From positions 1,860,001 to 1,924,000 of the forward strand of contig NZ_AP024488.1 in NCBI RefSeq assembly GCF_021654575.1: a stretch of 64,000 nucleotides of DNA, given 5' to 3'. The translations under genes were made by a program, and so were the position numbers. Below the pieces are notes generated by a model. The model was not told the origin of the DNA. It did no database searches and saw only the letters and a list, made by a program, of their open reading frames with translations. This document shows positions 27,088 through 35,510 of this stretch, piece by piece; the first letter of the stretch is position 1; every line of letters begins with the position of its first letter. The DNA is from Desulfoluna limicola (GTDB lineage: Bacteria > Desulfobacterota > Desulfobacteria > Desulfobacterales > Desulfolunaceae).

Positions 27088-27299
27088 GCCTCCGGCGGGT
27101 CACTTGTTGAAAAAGGCTCCGCAAAGACTTTCCGGTTGCAGTTAAGGGACAAGGGAACCACAGACTCGTTAAGCCCAGACTATATGCCTTGCCAACATCG
27201 GCGATGCAATCGAAACGGTGTTCAAGACATGTTTGTCAAACTTGTCAAAAGTTTGGCTCCCGGCAGGGCCGCCGGAGGCATTTTTGAGCTGAATAGTTA
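27088..27299. repeat. Mosaic repeat, long-hairpin type
   Basis: It starts GCCTCCGGCGGGTCACTTG. The middle contains GCCAACATCGGCGATGCAATCG as in 34643-34901. It ends in the GGCTCCCGGCAGGGCCGCCGG module and TTTTGAGCTGAATAGTTAC. The long hairpin has decayed on one side. It separates fmt from rsmB. Confidence 0.75.
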
Positions 27300-27345
27300 C
27301 CTAATTTTTTTTGGACAACACTTACCCCCACAGACAGGACAACCC

Positions 27346-28698
27346 ATGACCCAAGACGCCCGCAGTCTGGCATTTGAAATACTCACCACCTTTGACAAAA
27401 ACGCCGAGGCCACCCTGGACTCCGTGATGGACCGCATCACAGGAAAACTCGAGCTGGACCGGCGGGAGATGGCCCTTGCCAACGCTCTTGTCTACGGCGT
27501 ACTACGCCACAGGGGGCGACTGGATTACACCATCGATCACTTTGCCAGCAAGGGCATTGCAAAGATCGACAAAAAGATCCTTGCCATCTTGAGGATTGCC
27601 CTTTTCCAGCTGAGGTTCATGGACCGGATCCCCGAGTCAGCGGCTGTCAACACGGCTGTGGAGCTGGCCAAGATGCATGCATCTGAGAAATCCGGCGGAT
27701 TTGTAAACGCCCTCCTGAGGAACTGCCTGCGAGAACCGGATCAACCGTCACTGGAGGACCTTGCTCCCGAAAAAAAATTGGCCGTTGAAACCTCCATGCC
27801 CCAGTGGCTCGTGGAAAAGTGGATCGAACGCATGGGCCTTGAAGAGACCACAGCCCTGTGCCACGCATCAAATGAGATCGCGCCCATCACGGTGCGGACC
27901 AACACCCTTAAAACAACTCGGGAAGCCCTCATGGAGGCCCTCGCGCCCCAGGTGGAGACCCTTCTCCCCACCCCCATGTCCCCCCTTGGCCTCTCCTTCA
28001 CCGCCCCCAAAACCGCCATCTTTGAAATGGACGCCTTTAAAGAGGGACTGTTCCAGGCCCAGGACGAAGCGGCCCAGCTCATTGCCCTCATGGTGAACCC
28101 CAAACCCGGTCAGCGTGTGCTGGATGTCTGCGCAGGGGTGGGTGGCAAGTCCGGCCACCTGGCCCAGGTAATGAACAATCAAGGCGAACTTGTCTCCATG
28201 GACGTGGAAGACTACAAACTCCAGAGCCTCGCCCGGGAAATGAAGCGTCTTGGCATCACCAACATCACCACCCATGCCTGCGACCTCACCCGGGAGAGCC
28301 CGGAAATCATCGGGGACGGGTTCGACGCGGTGCTCGTGGATGCCCCCTGCTCCGGCCTTGGTGTTATCCGCAGGAACCCGGACACCAAGTGGAAGTATTT
28401 CAAGCGAAACGCCACCCGCCACACAAAAAAGCAGAAGAGCATCCTCTCCGCTGCCGCCAGGTGCGTGCGCCCCGGAGGCACCCTCGTCTACGCAGTCTGC
28501 TCCATGGAACCCGAAGAAAATGGTGCCGTGGTGGAGGCCTTCCTTGAAAAACACACCGATTTTCGTATGATGGAGCCCTTTGACGCGATGCCGGAGGGGG
28601 CCGATGCCCTCATCAGCCCCGAGGGCTTCGTGGCCACCCTGCCCCACAAGCACGGCATGGACGGCTTCTTCGCGGCACGTATGGTTCGGAAAGGCTGA
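27346..28698 (+). CDS. rsmB: 16S rRNA (cytosine-C5)-methyltransferase RsmB
   Basis: A 450-residue protein with an N-terminal NusB-like RNA-binding domain (about 5-135) and a C-terminal SAM-dependent methyltransferase. Motifs: SAM-binding VLDVCAGVGGKSGHL, Cys motif DAPCSGLGVIRRNPD, and the second Cys motif YAVCSMEPEEN holding the catalytic cysteine (usually YSTCS). The start at 27346 follows AGGAC and fits the family length; the longer frame runs back through the repeat and is rejected. It methylates a cytosine of 16S rRNA. Confidence 0.95.
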   Translation: MTQDARSLAFEILTTFDKNAEATLDSVMDRITGKLELDRREMALANALVYGVLRHRGRLDYTIDHFASKGIAKIDKKILAILRIALFQLRFMDRIPESAAVNTAVELAKMHASEKSGGFVNALLRNCLREPDQPSLEDLAPEKKLAVETSMPQWLVEKWIERMGLEETTALCHASNEIAPITVRTNTLKTTREALMEALAPQVETLLPTPMSPLGLSFTAPKTAIFEMDAFKEGLFQAQDEAAQLIALMVNPKPGQRVLDVCAGVGGKSGHLAQVMNNQGELVSMDVEDYKLQSLAREMKRLGITNITTHACDLTRESPEIIGDGFDAVLVDAPCSGLGVIRRNPDTKWKYFKRNATRHTKKQKSILSAAARCVRPGGTLVYAVCSMEPEENGAVVEAFLEKHTDFRMMEPFDAMPEGADALISPEGFVATLPHKHGMDGFFAARMVRKG

Positions 28699-28708
28699 TT
28701 AAAAGCCG

Positions 28709-28982
28709 AAAAGCCTTGCCTCCGGCGGCCAGGGGCTGAGCCCCTGGACCCCAGGTTTGCGAATGCGCCCACCCCTCGTTCCTAGGGGTGATTGCATTCG
28801 CTGACGGGCTACGCCCGTGAATCACGGCTGATGTGGCTCAACCACCTTCGGGTTACACGTAAACCTACTCCACGTATGTTGCCAAAAATCCGTTTGACTT
28901 TCAGCGGATCAACCCAAGCCTGTTTATCAAACTTTTCAAAAGTTTGCCCCCCGGAAGGGCCGCCGGAGGCCCTTTTGAGTTC
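28709..28982. repeat. Mosaic repeat, AGGGGCTGAGCCCCT hairpin type
   Basis: Order: GCCTCCGGCGG, the AGGGGCTGAGCCCCT palindrome, a variable hairpin (GCGAATGC 28759-28766 with 28794-28801), GACGGGCTACGCCCGTGA, then a TTTATCAAACTTTTCAAAAG block and CCGCCGGAGGC. A full composite copy. Confidence 0.8.
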
Positions 28983-29028
28983 ACAGATACTGTATAGTTA
29001 TCGGTTTTATTAAGATTGGGAAATCATC

Positions 29029-29994
29029 ATGTTCAAGGGTCTTCTCAAATTCTTCACTCTCTTCATTCTCTTTGTGTCCGCGGCCGGTGCTGCGTCCTTT
29101 GTGACCCTCACCTACATTATCGGGAGCGAAGAGAGCGTGGTGGTTCCCGACCTGGTGGGGCGTGACGTCATCTACGTTCTGGAAACCCTCTCCACCATGG
29201 AACTTAATACCAAAGTGAAGGGCTCCGAGTTTTCCCCAAGAATACCCAGGAACCGAGTCATTTTCCAGGATCCGGCCCCCGGAACCCGAATGAAACGGGG
29301 CCGTGACGTCCGCATTGTCTTCTCCAAGGGCCCACAAATGATGGCCATGCCCTCCCTGAAGCATCTCTCCCTTGCCGAAGCAAAGATTCGCCTCACAGAG
29401 ATGGGGCTGGAGTTTGGCGTCACCTCCACCCTCTTCCATGCAGGCGTTGACAAAGAGGCCGTCATTGCCCACGTCCCGGCCGCCGGTGCCGAGGTAACAC
29501 GCGGCATTAAGGTGAACCTTCTCCTGAGCAACGGCAAAAAGCCAAAGACCATGACCATGCCATCCCTCACCGGAAACGTTCTGGACCAGGCCCTGGAGCG
29601 CATAGAGACCATGGGACTCAAGGTTGGAACCATCACCTCAGAGCCTGCCGCCTCGGCCGAGCGCAACAGCGTCCTCGCCCAGTCCCCCGAATCCGGTTTT
29701 CAAGTTCTCCAGGGCCAGACCGTGGATATCACCATCAACAGATCCCCACAGCCGGATTCAGACTTATCACGCCCCGGAGTCACCGGCTCCCGGCTCTTCA
29801 CCTGGCGTGTGGACGAGGGCTTCCTTAAAAAAAAGGTCAAGGTCCAGCTGGTCGGAGACCACCACACCGACACCGTCCTCGACCGTGACGCCCTCCCTGG
29901 CGAAGAACTCTGGGTCCTTGTCCCCACCTTCGAACGCGCCACCCTCTTCCTCTACGAAGACGGTCACCTAAAAGAGACCCGTTTTTTTGATTAA
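29029..29994 (+). CDS. Membrane-anchored protein with three PASTA domains
   Basis: A 321-residue protein: N-terminal membrane anchor (residues about 5-28), then three PASTA domains starting near VVVPDLVGRDV (36), MAMPSLKHLSL (104) and MTMPSLTGNVL (174), and a C-terminal region of about 80 residues not seen in ordinary PASTA modules. There is no kinase or transpeptidase domain. PASTA domains bind muropeptides or pack against cell-wall enzymes, so the part outside the membrane probably senses or binds peptidoglycan. Known gene order in related bacteria places it between rsmB and rpe, as here. Confidence 0.88.
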   Translation: MFKGLLKFFTLFILFVSAAGAASFVTLTYIIGSEESVVVPDLVGRDVIYVLETLSTMELNTKVKGSEFSPRIPRNRVIFQDPAPGTRMKRGRDVRIVFSKGPQMMAMPSLKHLSLAEAKIRLTEMGLEFGVTSTLFHAGVDKEAVIAHVPAAGAEVTRGIKVNLLLSNGKKPKTMTMPSLTGNVLDQALERIETMGLKVGTITSEPAASAERNSVLAQSPESGFQVLQGQTVDITINRSPQPDSDLSRPGVTGSRLFTWRVDEGFLKKKVKVQLVGDHHTDTVLDRDALPGEELWVLVPTFERATLFLYEDGHLKETRFFD

Positions 29995-30001
29995 AGGCCT
30001 G

Positions 30002-30176
30002 GCCTCCGGCGGCCCTTCCGGGGGAGGCCAGGCCTTCGAAAAATGGAACAAACAGGTATGCTAAACGTGGGCTGGGTTTCTTTCAAATCCAAGTCGGATG
30101 TGATTTGACCCGAGGAACAAGGGGGAAAGCGCATCCGCAACCCGCTTTCATGGTGGCACACCTTGCCGCCGGAGGC
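30002..30176. repeat. Mosaic repeat with strong 3' palindrome after PASTA gene
   Basis: GCCTCCGGCGGCCCTTCCGG at the front forms a hairpin with GGGGGAGGCCAGGC just after the stop and may end transcription. Further on there is CGGATG (30095-30100) pairing with CATCCG (30132-30137) around CCCGAGGAACAAGGG, then the CTTTCATGGTGGCACACC and CCGCCGGAGGC module. Confidence 0.7.
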
Positions 30177-30301
30177 CGTTTTTCATGCACTTCGTCCATA
30201 GAAGGCATGCTTTTTTGGAAGGTATTGATTTTCAGTGCTGTTCGGGGTAAGAAAGCATCAATTCACATTTTATCAACCCATGAAATATCAGGATGTTACC
30301 C

Positions 30302-30967
30302 ATGTCCATCATTGCACCGTCCATATTGTCGGCAGATTTTTCTAAACTTGGAGATGAGATCAAGGCAGTGGAGGCCGCCGGAGCCGGCTGGATCCACATT
30401 GACGTCATGGACGGCCACTTTGTCCCCAACCTCACCTACGGCCCCATCATCGTGGAGGCGTGCAAAAGGGTGACGGACCTCCCCCTCGACGTCCACCTCA
30501 TGATCGAAAAGCCCGACCAGCTGATTCCTGAGTTCGTCAAGGCCGGTGCGGACTGGATCTCGGTTCATGCCGAAGCATGCACCCACCTCAACCGCTCCAT
30601 CCAGCTGATCAAATCCCTGGGTGCCAAAGCCGGCGTCGCCCTGAACCCTGCCACCCCCATCAGCGCCATCGAATGGGTGCTGGAGGACCTCGATTTCGTC
30701 CTTGTCATGAGCGTAAACCCCGGGTTCGGCGGCCAGTCCTTCATTGACAACAGCCTCGACAAGGTTCGGGAAATCAAGCGCATGATCACCGAAAAAGGGC
30801 TCGACACCCTGATCCAGATCGATGGCGGGGTCAACAAAAAGACCATCCGCACCATCGCTGAGGCCGGCGTGGACTCCTTTGTGGCCGGTTCTGCCATCTT
30901 CGGCAGCGAGAGCTACGACGAGACCATCGCTGTGTTCAAAAAAGAGATCAGCGAAACGGCTAAGTAA
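30302..30967 (+). CDS. rpe: Ribulose-phosphate 3-epimerase
   Basis: This enzyme interconverts ribulose-5-phosphate and xylulose-5-phosphate in the pentose-phosphate pathway. The 221 residues show the TIM-barrel signature [12 protein letters not shown], catalytic Asp in [12 protein letters not shown], the [11 protein letters not shown] strand, [10 protein letters not shown] and IDGGVN near the phosphate-binding end, and VAGSAIF. The ATG at 30302 fits an AGGA at eight bases; an ATG three codons earlier is also possible. A repeat follows 13 bases after the stop. Confidence 0.96.
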   Translation: MSIIAPSILSADFSKLGDEIKAVEAAGAGWIHIDVMDGHFVPNLTYGPIIVEACKRVTDLPLDVHLMIEKPDQLIPEFVKAGADWISVHAEACTHLNRSIQLIKSLGAKAGVALNPATPISAIEWVLEDLDFVLVMSVNPGFGGQSFIDNSLDKVREIKRMITEKGLDTLIQIDGGVNKKTIRTIAEAGVDSFVAGSAIFGSESYDETIAVFKKEISETAK

Positions 30968-30979
30968 GGGAAAAATGTT

Positions 30980-31032
30980 GCCTCCGGCGGCCCTGCCGGG
31001 GGCCAAACTTTTGAAAAGTTTGACAAACAGGT
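30980..31032 (+). repeat. Mosaic repeat, simple CCTGCCGGGGGCC module
   Basis: GCCTCCGGCGGCCCTGCCGG, GGGCC, then AAACTTTTGAAAAGTTT (a palindrome) and GACAAACAGG. The compact unit found in many copies. It lies right after the rpe stop and may serve as its 3' structure. Confidence 0.8.
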
Positions 31033-31121
31033 TTCAGGGGCACTTTTTCAAAGCTGAATCATTCCCCTGATACAACATGAAAGGCGACCCGACCGCAGTC
31101 GCCAACCAAAGGGAGGCCCCC

Positions 31122-31565
31122 GTGAAACCCATGGTCATCGACGTTATTCATGGTCCCAACCTCAACATGCTGGGACGCCGGGAACCGGACATCTACGGAA
31201 CCACGACCCTTGCCGATATTGACCGGGAACTCATGAAACTGGGGACGTCCCTTGGCGCGGATGTGGAGACGTTCCAATCCAACTCCGAAGGGGAGATAGT
31301 GGGCCGTATCCAGGAGGCCTACGGCCGCGTAAGCGGCGTCATCATCAACCCGGCTGCCTACACCCACACCAGCGTCGCCATCCGTGACGCCCTGTCCATG
31401 CTCTCCTGCCCCATTGTGGAGATCCACCTCTCCAACATCCACAAGCGGGAGCCCTTTCGTCACCACTCCTACGTCTCCGGCGTTGCCGACGGCATCATCG
31501 CCGGCTTCGGCGCCCGAGGCTACCGCATGGCCCTTGAGGCGGTGATGGAGATAATTCGGGAATAA
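31122..31565 (+). CDS. aroQ: 3-dehydroquinate dehydratase, type II
   Basis: A 147-residue enzyme of the shikimate pathway that converts 3-dehydroquinate to 3-dehydroshikimate. Family motifs: [13 protein letters not shown] (catalytic Arg region), [36 protein letters not shown], with a catalytic His in that last run. The GTG at 31122 has GGGAGG at five bases and gives normal family length, so the longer upstream ATG frame is rejected. Confidence 0.95.
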   Translation: MKPMVIDVIHGPNLNMLGRREPDIYGTTTLADIDRELMKLGTSLGADVETFQSNSEGEIVGRIQEAYGRVSGVIINPAAYTHTSVAIRDALSMLSCPIVEIHLSNIHKREPFRHHSYVSGVADGIIAGFGARGYRMALEAVMEIIRE

Positions 31566-31704
31566 AGCAAGGTGTGCCACCTTGAAAGCAGGCATCGTTC
31601 AAAGGCAATTTTTAAGACCTGTTTATTAACCCCACTCTTTCAGATCAGGCAAAAGTTTAGCCCCCGTCAGGGCCGACGGAGGCTACGTTGAGCTGAATAG
31701 TTAC
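31566..31704. repeat. Mosaic repeat ending in inverted end
   Basis: GCAAGGTGTGCCACCTTG at the front, the TTTATTAACCCC block, the GCCCCCGTCAGGGCCGACGG hairpin and TTGAGCTGAATAGTTAC at 31688-31704. Confidence 0.75.
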
Positions 31705-31742
31705 CAACAGGTTGAGTATGAGTCGGACTTTTACGTTTTTAT

Positions 31743-31826
31743 CGCGAAAGCAATGTGGCCCGAGGTACGAGGGACACATTGCTTTCGCAACCCGCTTTCG
31801 AGGTGGCTCACCTCGCCGCCGGAGGC
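31743..31826 (-). repeat. Mosaic repeat with a perfect 14-bp variable stem
   Basis: GCGAAAGCAATGTG (31744-31757) pairs base for base with 31775-31788 across a 17-nt loop holding CCCGAGGTACGAGGG. It is followed by the CTTTCGAGGTGGCTCACC module and CCGCCGGAGGC. Confidence 0.85.
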
Positions 31827-31868
31827 ACGCTTTTTCCATCCGTTTCAACTTTCACAAGGCTTTTGACC

Positions 31869-32510
31869 ATGCAACCCAACCCAACCTTTCTCAATCTGCC
31901 TGAAGAAAAAAAGCGCCGCATCGAAGGAGCGGCGGCCGACGAGTTTTCCGACAACGGATACCGCAGCGCGAGCATCAACGCCATCGTCTCCAAGGTCGGC
32001 ATCGCCAAGGGGTCCATCTTCCAATATTTCGGCGACAAAAAGGGGTTATTCCTTTTTATTTTCGGGCAGTCCGTGGAAAAGGTGAAGGCTTACCTCAAGG
32101 AGGTCCGGGACGCCACCGCCGATGCGCCCTTAAGCATTCGGCTGGAGGAGACCCTCAAGGCCGGGGTGGACTTTACCCGGAAACACCCGGTGATCTACCG
32201 CCTCTACGTCCGAACCCTGGCGGAAAAGGAGATCCCCTTCCGCTCGGAGATCCTCACCTCCATCCGTCGCTACAGCCTGGAGTACCTGGGGTCTTTGCTT
32301 GAAACGGCCCGGGACAAGGGCGAACTTCGCGACGGTGTGAACCTCGAGGCGGCCTGCTTTATCATCGATGCCAGCATGGACCGTTTTCTTCAGGCCCTCA
32401 CCCTCCCCCACATGGACGGAGGGCTCGGCATTCACAACGCAGATGAGGACGAGCTGAACCGGCGCATAAAAGCCCTTTGTAACAGCCTTCTCTCGGGAGT
32501 TACCCCATGA
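31869..32510 (+). CDS. TetR/AcrR family transcriptional regulator
   Basis: A 213-residue repressor-type protein: N-terminal TetR helix-turn-helix (residues about 12-58, RSASINAIVSKVGIAKGSIFQYFGDKKGLF), then a ligand-binding helical domain. The ATG at 31869 overlaps nothing upstream; its stop overlaps the mqnB start by four bases (ATGA), so the two genes are co-transcribed and coupled. This makes a role in controlling menaquinone or redox functions likely. A pair of TetR-type palindromes in the mqnE promoter (40492-40520) is a candidate target, not proven. Confidence 0.9.
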   Translation: MQPNPTFLNLPEEKKRRIEGAAADEFSDNGYRSASINAIVSKVGIAKGSIFQYFGDKKGLFLFIFGQSVEKVKAYLKEVRDATADAPLSIRLEETLKAGVDFTRKHPVIYRLYVRTLAEKEIPFRSEILTSIRRYSLEYLGSLLETARDKGELRDGVNLEAACFIIDASMDRFLQALTLPHMDGGLGIHNADEDELNRRIKALCNSLLSGVTP

Positions 32511-33259
32511 AGCCCATTCTTCTCATGGCAGCCGTCGAGCATGAGCTGGCACCGGCCCTGGCCTGTTTCGAGGAAAAAGAACCACTGGCCATCGCTGGCC
32601 GCCACGGCTACACCATGGCCTGTGAGGACCAACCCATCATTGCCCTTGTGGCAGGACCGGGGGCGGTGAACACAACCCAGAGCCTGACAGCCGCCATTGA
32701 ACGGTTTTCACCGTCCCTTATCATTCAGGTGGGGTGTGCCGGAGGATTTGCAAAGGCAGGGGTCTCGGTGGGGGATGTGGCCGTAGCCACGGAAGAGATT
32801 GATGTCCACATGGGCATCGAGCTGCAAACGGAGGAAAAGAACGTCCGTCTCGGTCCTCTCCCCTTCTCCCTCATGGAGAAAGAGGGAAGGCAATACACTC
32901 ACCGATTCCTGCTTGACCGGGACCTTGCCGACGAAGCCATTTCCGCGGCAAAAAGCTTGAGGCCTACAGGCTTTACCCTTCACAAAGGCTCCTTTGTCAG
33001 CGGGTCTAAGATTACGGCCACAACCTCTCGGGCCAAAGGACTCTTTGACCTCTATTGCCCCGTCATGGAATCCATGGAAGGGGCCGCGGCCGCCCATACC
33101 GCCATCCACTACGATATCCCCCTCGTTGAAATCCGAGGGGCCAGCAACCTCGTGGGCAAACGCGACAGAGCCACCTGGGACCTGCCCCTGGCCTTTGAAA
33201 ACAGCTGCGCATGCCTGATGGCATTTTTGAAACGTAAGTGTATGCCTCCGGCGGCCTAG
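32507..33259 (+). CDS. mqnB: Futalosine hydrolase
   Basis: A 250-residue nucleosidase of the MTA/SAH phosphorylase fold. It splits hypoxanthine from futalosine to give dehypoxanthine futalosine in menaquinone biosynthesis. Signatures: VAGPGAVNTTQ, GCAGGF and the MESMEGAA catalytic and ribose-binding motif. MTA nucleosidase is the main alternative, but the mqn context decides. The last residues (KRKCMPPAA) are encoded inside the adjacent GCCTCCGGCGG repeat, which also supplies the TAG stop. The start overlaps the tetR stop. Confidence 0.92.
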   Translation: MKPILLMAAVEHELAPALACFEEKEPLAIAGRHGYTMACEDQPIIALVAGPGAVNTTQSLTAAIERFSPSLIIQVGCAGGFAKAGVSVGDVAVATEEIDVHMGIELQTEEKNVRLGPLPFSLMEKEGRQYTHRFLLDRDLADEAISAAKSLRPTGFTLHKGSFVSGSKITATTSRAKGLFDLYCPVMESMEGAAAAHTAIHYDIPLVEIRGASNLVGKRDRATWDLPLAFENSCACLMAFLKRKCMPPAA

Positions 33260-33300
33260 GGCTAAAGCCCTTGGATCCCAGGTTCGCCCGTGGGGTTGCA
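33242..33300 (+). repeat. Partial mosaic repeat overlapping the mqnB 3' end
   Basis: GCCTCCGGCGGCC, then an AGGGCTAAAGCCCT hairpin and GGATCCCAGGTTCGCCCGTG. The first bases are translated as the mqnB C-terminus. Confidence 0.7.
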
Positions 33301-33357
33301 GCTGTTGTTGTTCACCCGGCACCTGAATAATGCAAGACAGCTGTGAAAGAGTTGTCG

Positions 33358-33612
33358 GAACTATTCCGCTTACGCCTCCGGCGGCCCTGCCGGGGGACAA
33401 ACGCCAGAAACGTTTGACAAACAGGTTTTGAGCCCAATTTCGATCGCATCACCGATGTCCGCAACCCATACCATTTGGGCTTAACGTGTCTATGGTTCCC
33501 TTTTCCCTTAGCCCCTCAGGGGCTAAGGGAAAAGGGAACCACAACCGGAAAGTTTTTGCGGAGCTTTTTTCAAAAAGCGACCCGCCGGAGGCATAGCTGA
33601 ACAGTTATCAGG
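33358..33612. repeat. Full mosaic repeat with a 22-bp perfect hairpin
   Basis: It begins with a worn inverted end and the GCCTCCGGCGG..CAGG module. A 22-bp perfect stem (33494-33515 with 33519-33540, three-base loop) follows, then AAAGTTTTTGCGGAGC, CGACCCGCCGGAGGC and AGCTGAACAGTTAT. Confidence 0.85.
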
Positions 33613-33639
33613 TCTTTAACAATGACCACCGTAAAATCT

Positions 33640-33728
33640 CGATTCAAAGGCGGGTGTGACTTGCCCCGAGGAACGAGGAGCAACACGCATCCGTTACCCG
33701 CTTTCAAGGTGGCACACTCAATCGTTAC
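33640..33728 (-). repeat. Mosaic repeat with variable hairpin
   Basis: GCGGGTGTG..CGCATCCGT imperfect arms around CCCCGAGGAACGAGG, then CTTTCAAGGTGGCACAC and AATCGTTAC. Confidence 0.65.
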
Positions 33729-33807
33729 AAACTGCGGTTATTTATCGCATGAAGGCTGAATCAAAACCTCCTTACTTTATTGACCATCTCAACCACAGGC
33801 AACTGTC

Positions 33808-34635
33808 ATGAACCGAACCATCGCATACTCCACCTGCCCCAACGACACCTTTATCTTCCATGCCCTCATCCATGGCCTGGTCCAGGCGGGCGACCTCACA
33901 TTTGAGACTCACCTCCACGACGTGGAGGCCTTGAACACCTTTGCAAAAGAGCGACGGTTCGACATCACAAAACTCTCCTTTGCCGCCATCGGGCACCTTA
34001 GGGATCGCTATGCTCTCCTTCGCAGCGGCGCCGCCCTGGGACGAGGCTGCGGCCCCCTCATTGTCGCAAAGCCTGGTTTCGAGCCCTCACGCCTCAGTGA
34101 GGTGCCCATCGCTGTCCCGGGTCTCATGACCACCGCTCACCTCCTCCTGGGGCTCTACCTCGGCAAAGTGCCCCAGGCCGTACCCATGGTCTTCGACACC
34201 ATCATGCCCAAGGTGGCCTCAGGCGAGTTCGAAGCGGGCCTCATCATCCACGAGAGCCGGTTTACCTATCAGGAGCAGGGCCTCACCTGCGTGGACGACC
34301 TTGGGGCGTTCTGGGAGCGTGAAACCGGCCTCCCCATTCCCTTAGGGGGCATCGCCGCCGCCCGCGACCTGCCGGAAGACGAGATTGCCTGTGTGGAATC
34401 CGCCATCTCCCAAAGCGTCAAACACGCCTTTGCTCACCCCCAAGCCTCTCGCAACTACATCCGCAGCCACGCCGTGGAACTCTCAGACGAAGTCATCAAC
34501 AGCCACATCGGCCTCTACGTCAACGACTTCTCCATCGACCTCGGTGATGAGGGCGTTGCCGCCATCGAAGCCCTTATGGAACGAGCAGAGAAAAGCGGCC
34601 TCATCCCGCCGTCTGATTTGCCGTTGTTTATTTAG
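33808..34635 (+). CDS. mqnD: 1,4-dihydroxy-6-naphthoate synthase
   Basis: A 275-residue enzyme of the periplasmic-binding-protein fold that acts last in the early futalosine pathway, converting cyclic dehypoxanthine futalosine to 1,4-dihydroxy-6-naphthoate. Opening YSTCPNDTFIFHALIHG, LSFAAIGHL and GLIIHESRFTYQ match the MqnD family. It is separated from mqnB by 548 bp of repeats, so it may have its own promoter. The ribosome-binding site before the ATG is weak (CAGG). Confidence 0.95.
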   Translation: MNRTIAYSTCPNDTFIFHALIHGLVQAGDLTFETHLHDVEALNTFAKERRFDITKLSFAAIGHLRDRYALLRSGAALGRGCGPLIVAKPGFEPSRLSEVPIAVPGLMTTAHLLLGLYLGKVPQAVPMVFDTIMPKVASGEFEAGLIIHESRFTYQEQGLTCVDDLGAFWERETGLPIPLGGIAAARDLPEDEIACVESAISQSVKHAFAHPQASRNYIRSHAVELSDEVINSHIGLYVNDFSIDLGDEGVAAIEALMERAEKSGLIPPSDLPLFI

Positions 34636-34642
34636 GATTCTT

Positions 34643-34901
34643 GTAACTATTCAGCTATGCCTCCGGCGGGTCGCTTTTTGAAAAAAGCTCCGCAAAAACT
34701 TTCCGGTTGTGGCTCCCTTTTCCTTTAGCCCTTGCGGGGCTAAGGGAAAAGGGAGCCACAGAATAGTTAAGCCCCAAATGTATGGATTGCGAACATCGGC
34801 AATGCAATCGAAACTGCGCCCAAAAACCTGTTTGTCAATTTTTTTCAACAACTTGACCACTCAGCAGAGCCGCCGGAGGCAATATTGAGCTGAACAGTTA
34901 C
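34643..34901. repeat. Best-preserved full mosaic repeat (MITE-like)
   Basis: A 259-bp unit with inverted ends: GTAACTATTCAGCT next to GCCTCCGGCGG at the left, and GCCGCCGGAGGC..AGCTGAACAGTTAC at the right. Inside is a long imperfect hairpin (about 34708-34760), GAACATCGGCAATGCAATCG, and a TTTGTC..AACAACTTG segment. It starts eight bases after the mqnD stop. No open frame inside. Confidence 0.85.
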
Positions 34902-35367
34902 GGATTATTTATTAGTGAGTGCGCTTCACGGTTCCCCCTGAAGCCCCTTCCCCTTGCTCCCAGGTTTCGCCTGGGAGAGCTCTCCAAGTGCCCTGCCTCC
35001 ACCCTATGAGACATACCCAGCCCCTGCACACATACGCATCCCCAATACATTCGATAAACCAAAACGATTGAGAAGGTACTGCAAAAAGCCGAATCCATTT
35101 AAAAGAGTGAAACCAGCAAGATGCGTTCCTCGCACCAAAACCAAAGGCCGCCCCCCTGATGCATTGGTAAAATGATAGTCTTGGGTCATGCAGACAGGGC
35201 GCACAGAGTGCACCCTACAGGCTTATGCGATGGCAAGGAATGAGGGGAGGGCACACGTCATCATGGAACCATTCGACATGGCAATATACAGCACTGAAAA
35301 AGAAACGTCTAAAGCCGAACCCCCTTGAAACAGCGAGACACGTTGAGAACGCTCTCCCCCAAAAAAA
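34902..35367. other. Intergenic region without a recognised feature
   Basis: Only short frames with no ribosome-binding sites. CAGGTTTCGCCTGGGAGAGC forms a small hairpin. Nothing else noted. Confidence 0.4.
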
Positions 35368-35463
35368 CCAGATGCGAATGCTATTTGACCCAAGGGACGA
35401 GGGACGAGGGACAAATTGCATTCGCTATCAGCTTTCAAGGTGGCTCACCTTGCCGCCAGAGGC
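35368..35463 (-). repeat. Mosaic repeat with variable hairpin
   Basis: GCGAATGCTATTT (35374-35386) pairs with 35413-35425 with one mismatch around CCCAAGGGACGAGGG. It is followed by CTTTCAAGGTGGCTCACC and CCGCCAGAGGC. Confidence 0.8.
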
Positions 35464-35510
35464 TTCTTTTTTTAGGTCTTTTCTCTATCCCTTCACTGGC
35501 GCTGCTGTAA

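Noticed and set aside
34737..34766. Repeat hairpins as simple transcription terminators
   Set aside because: Some lie after stop codons, but most lack T runs and many are far from genes or in inverse orientation, so a terminator label was not given.
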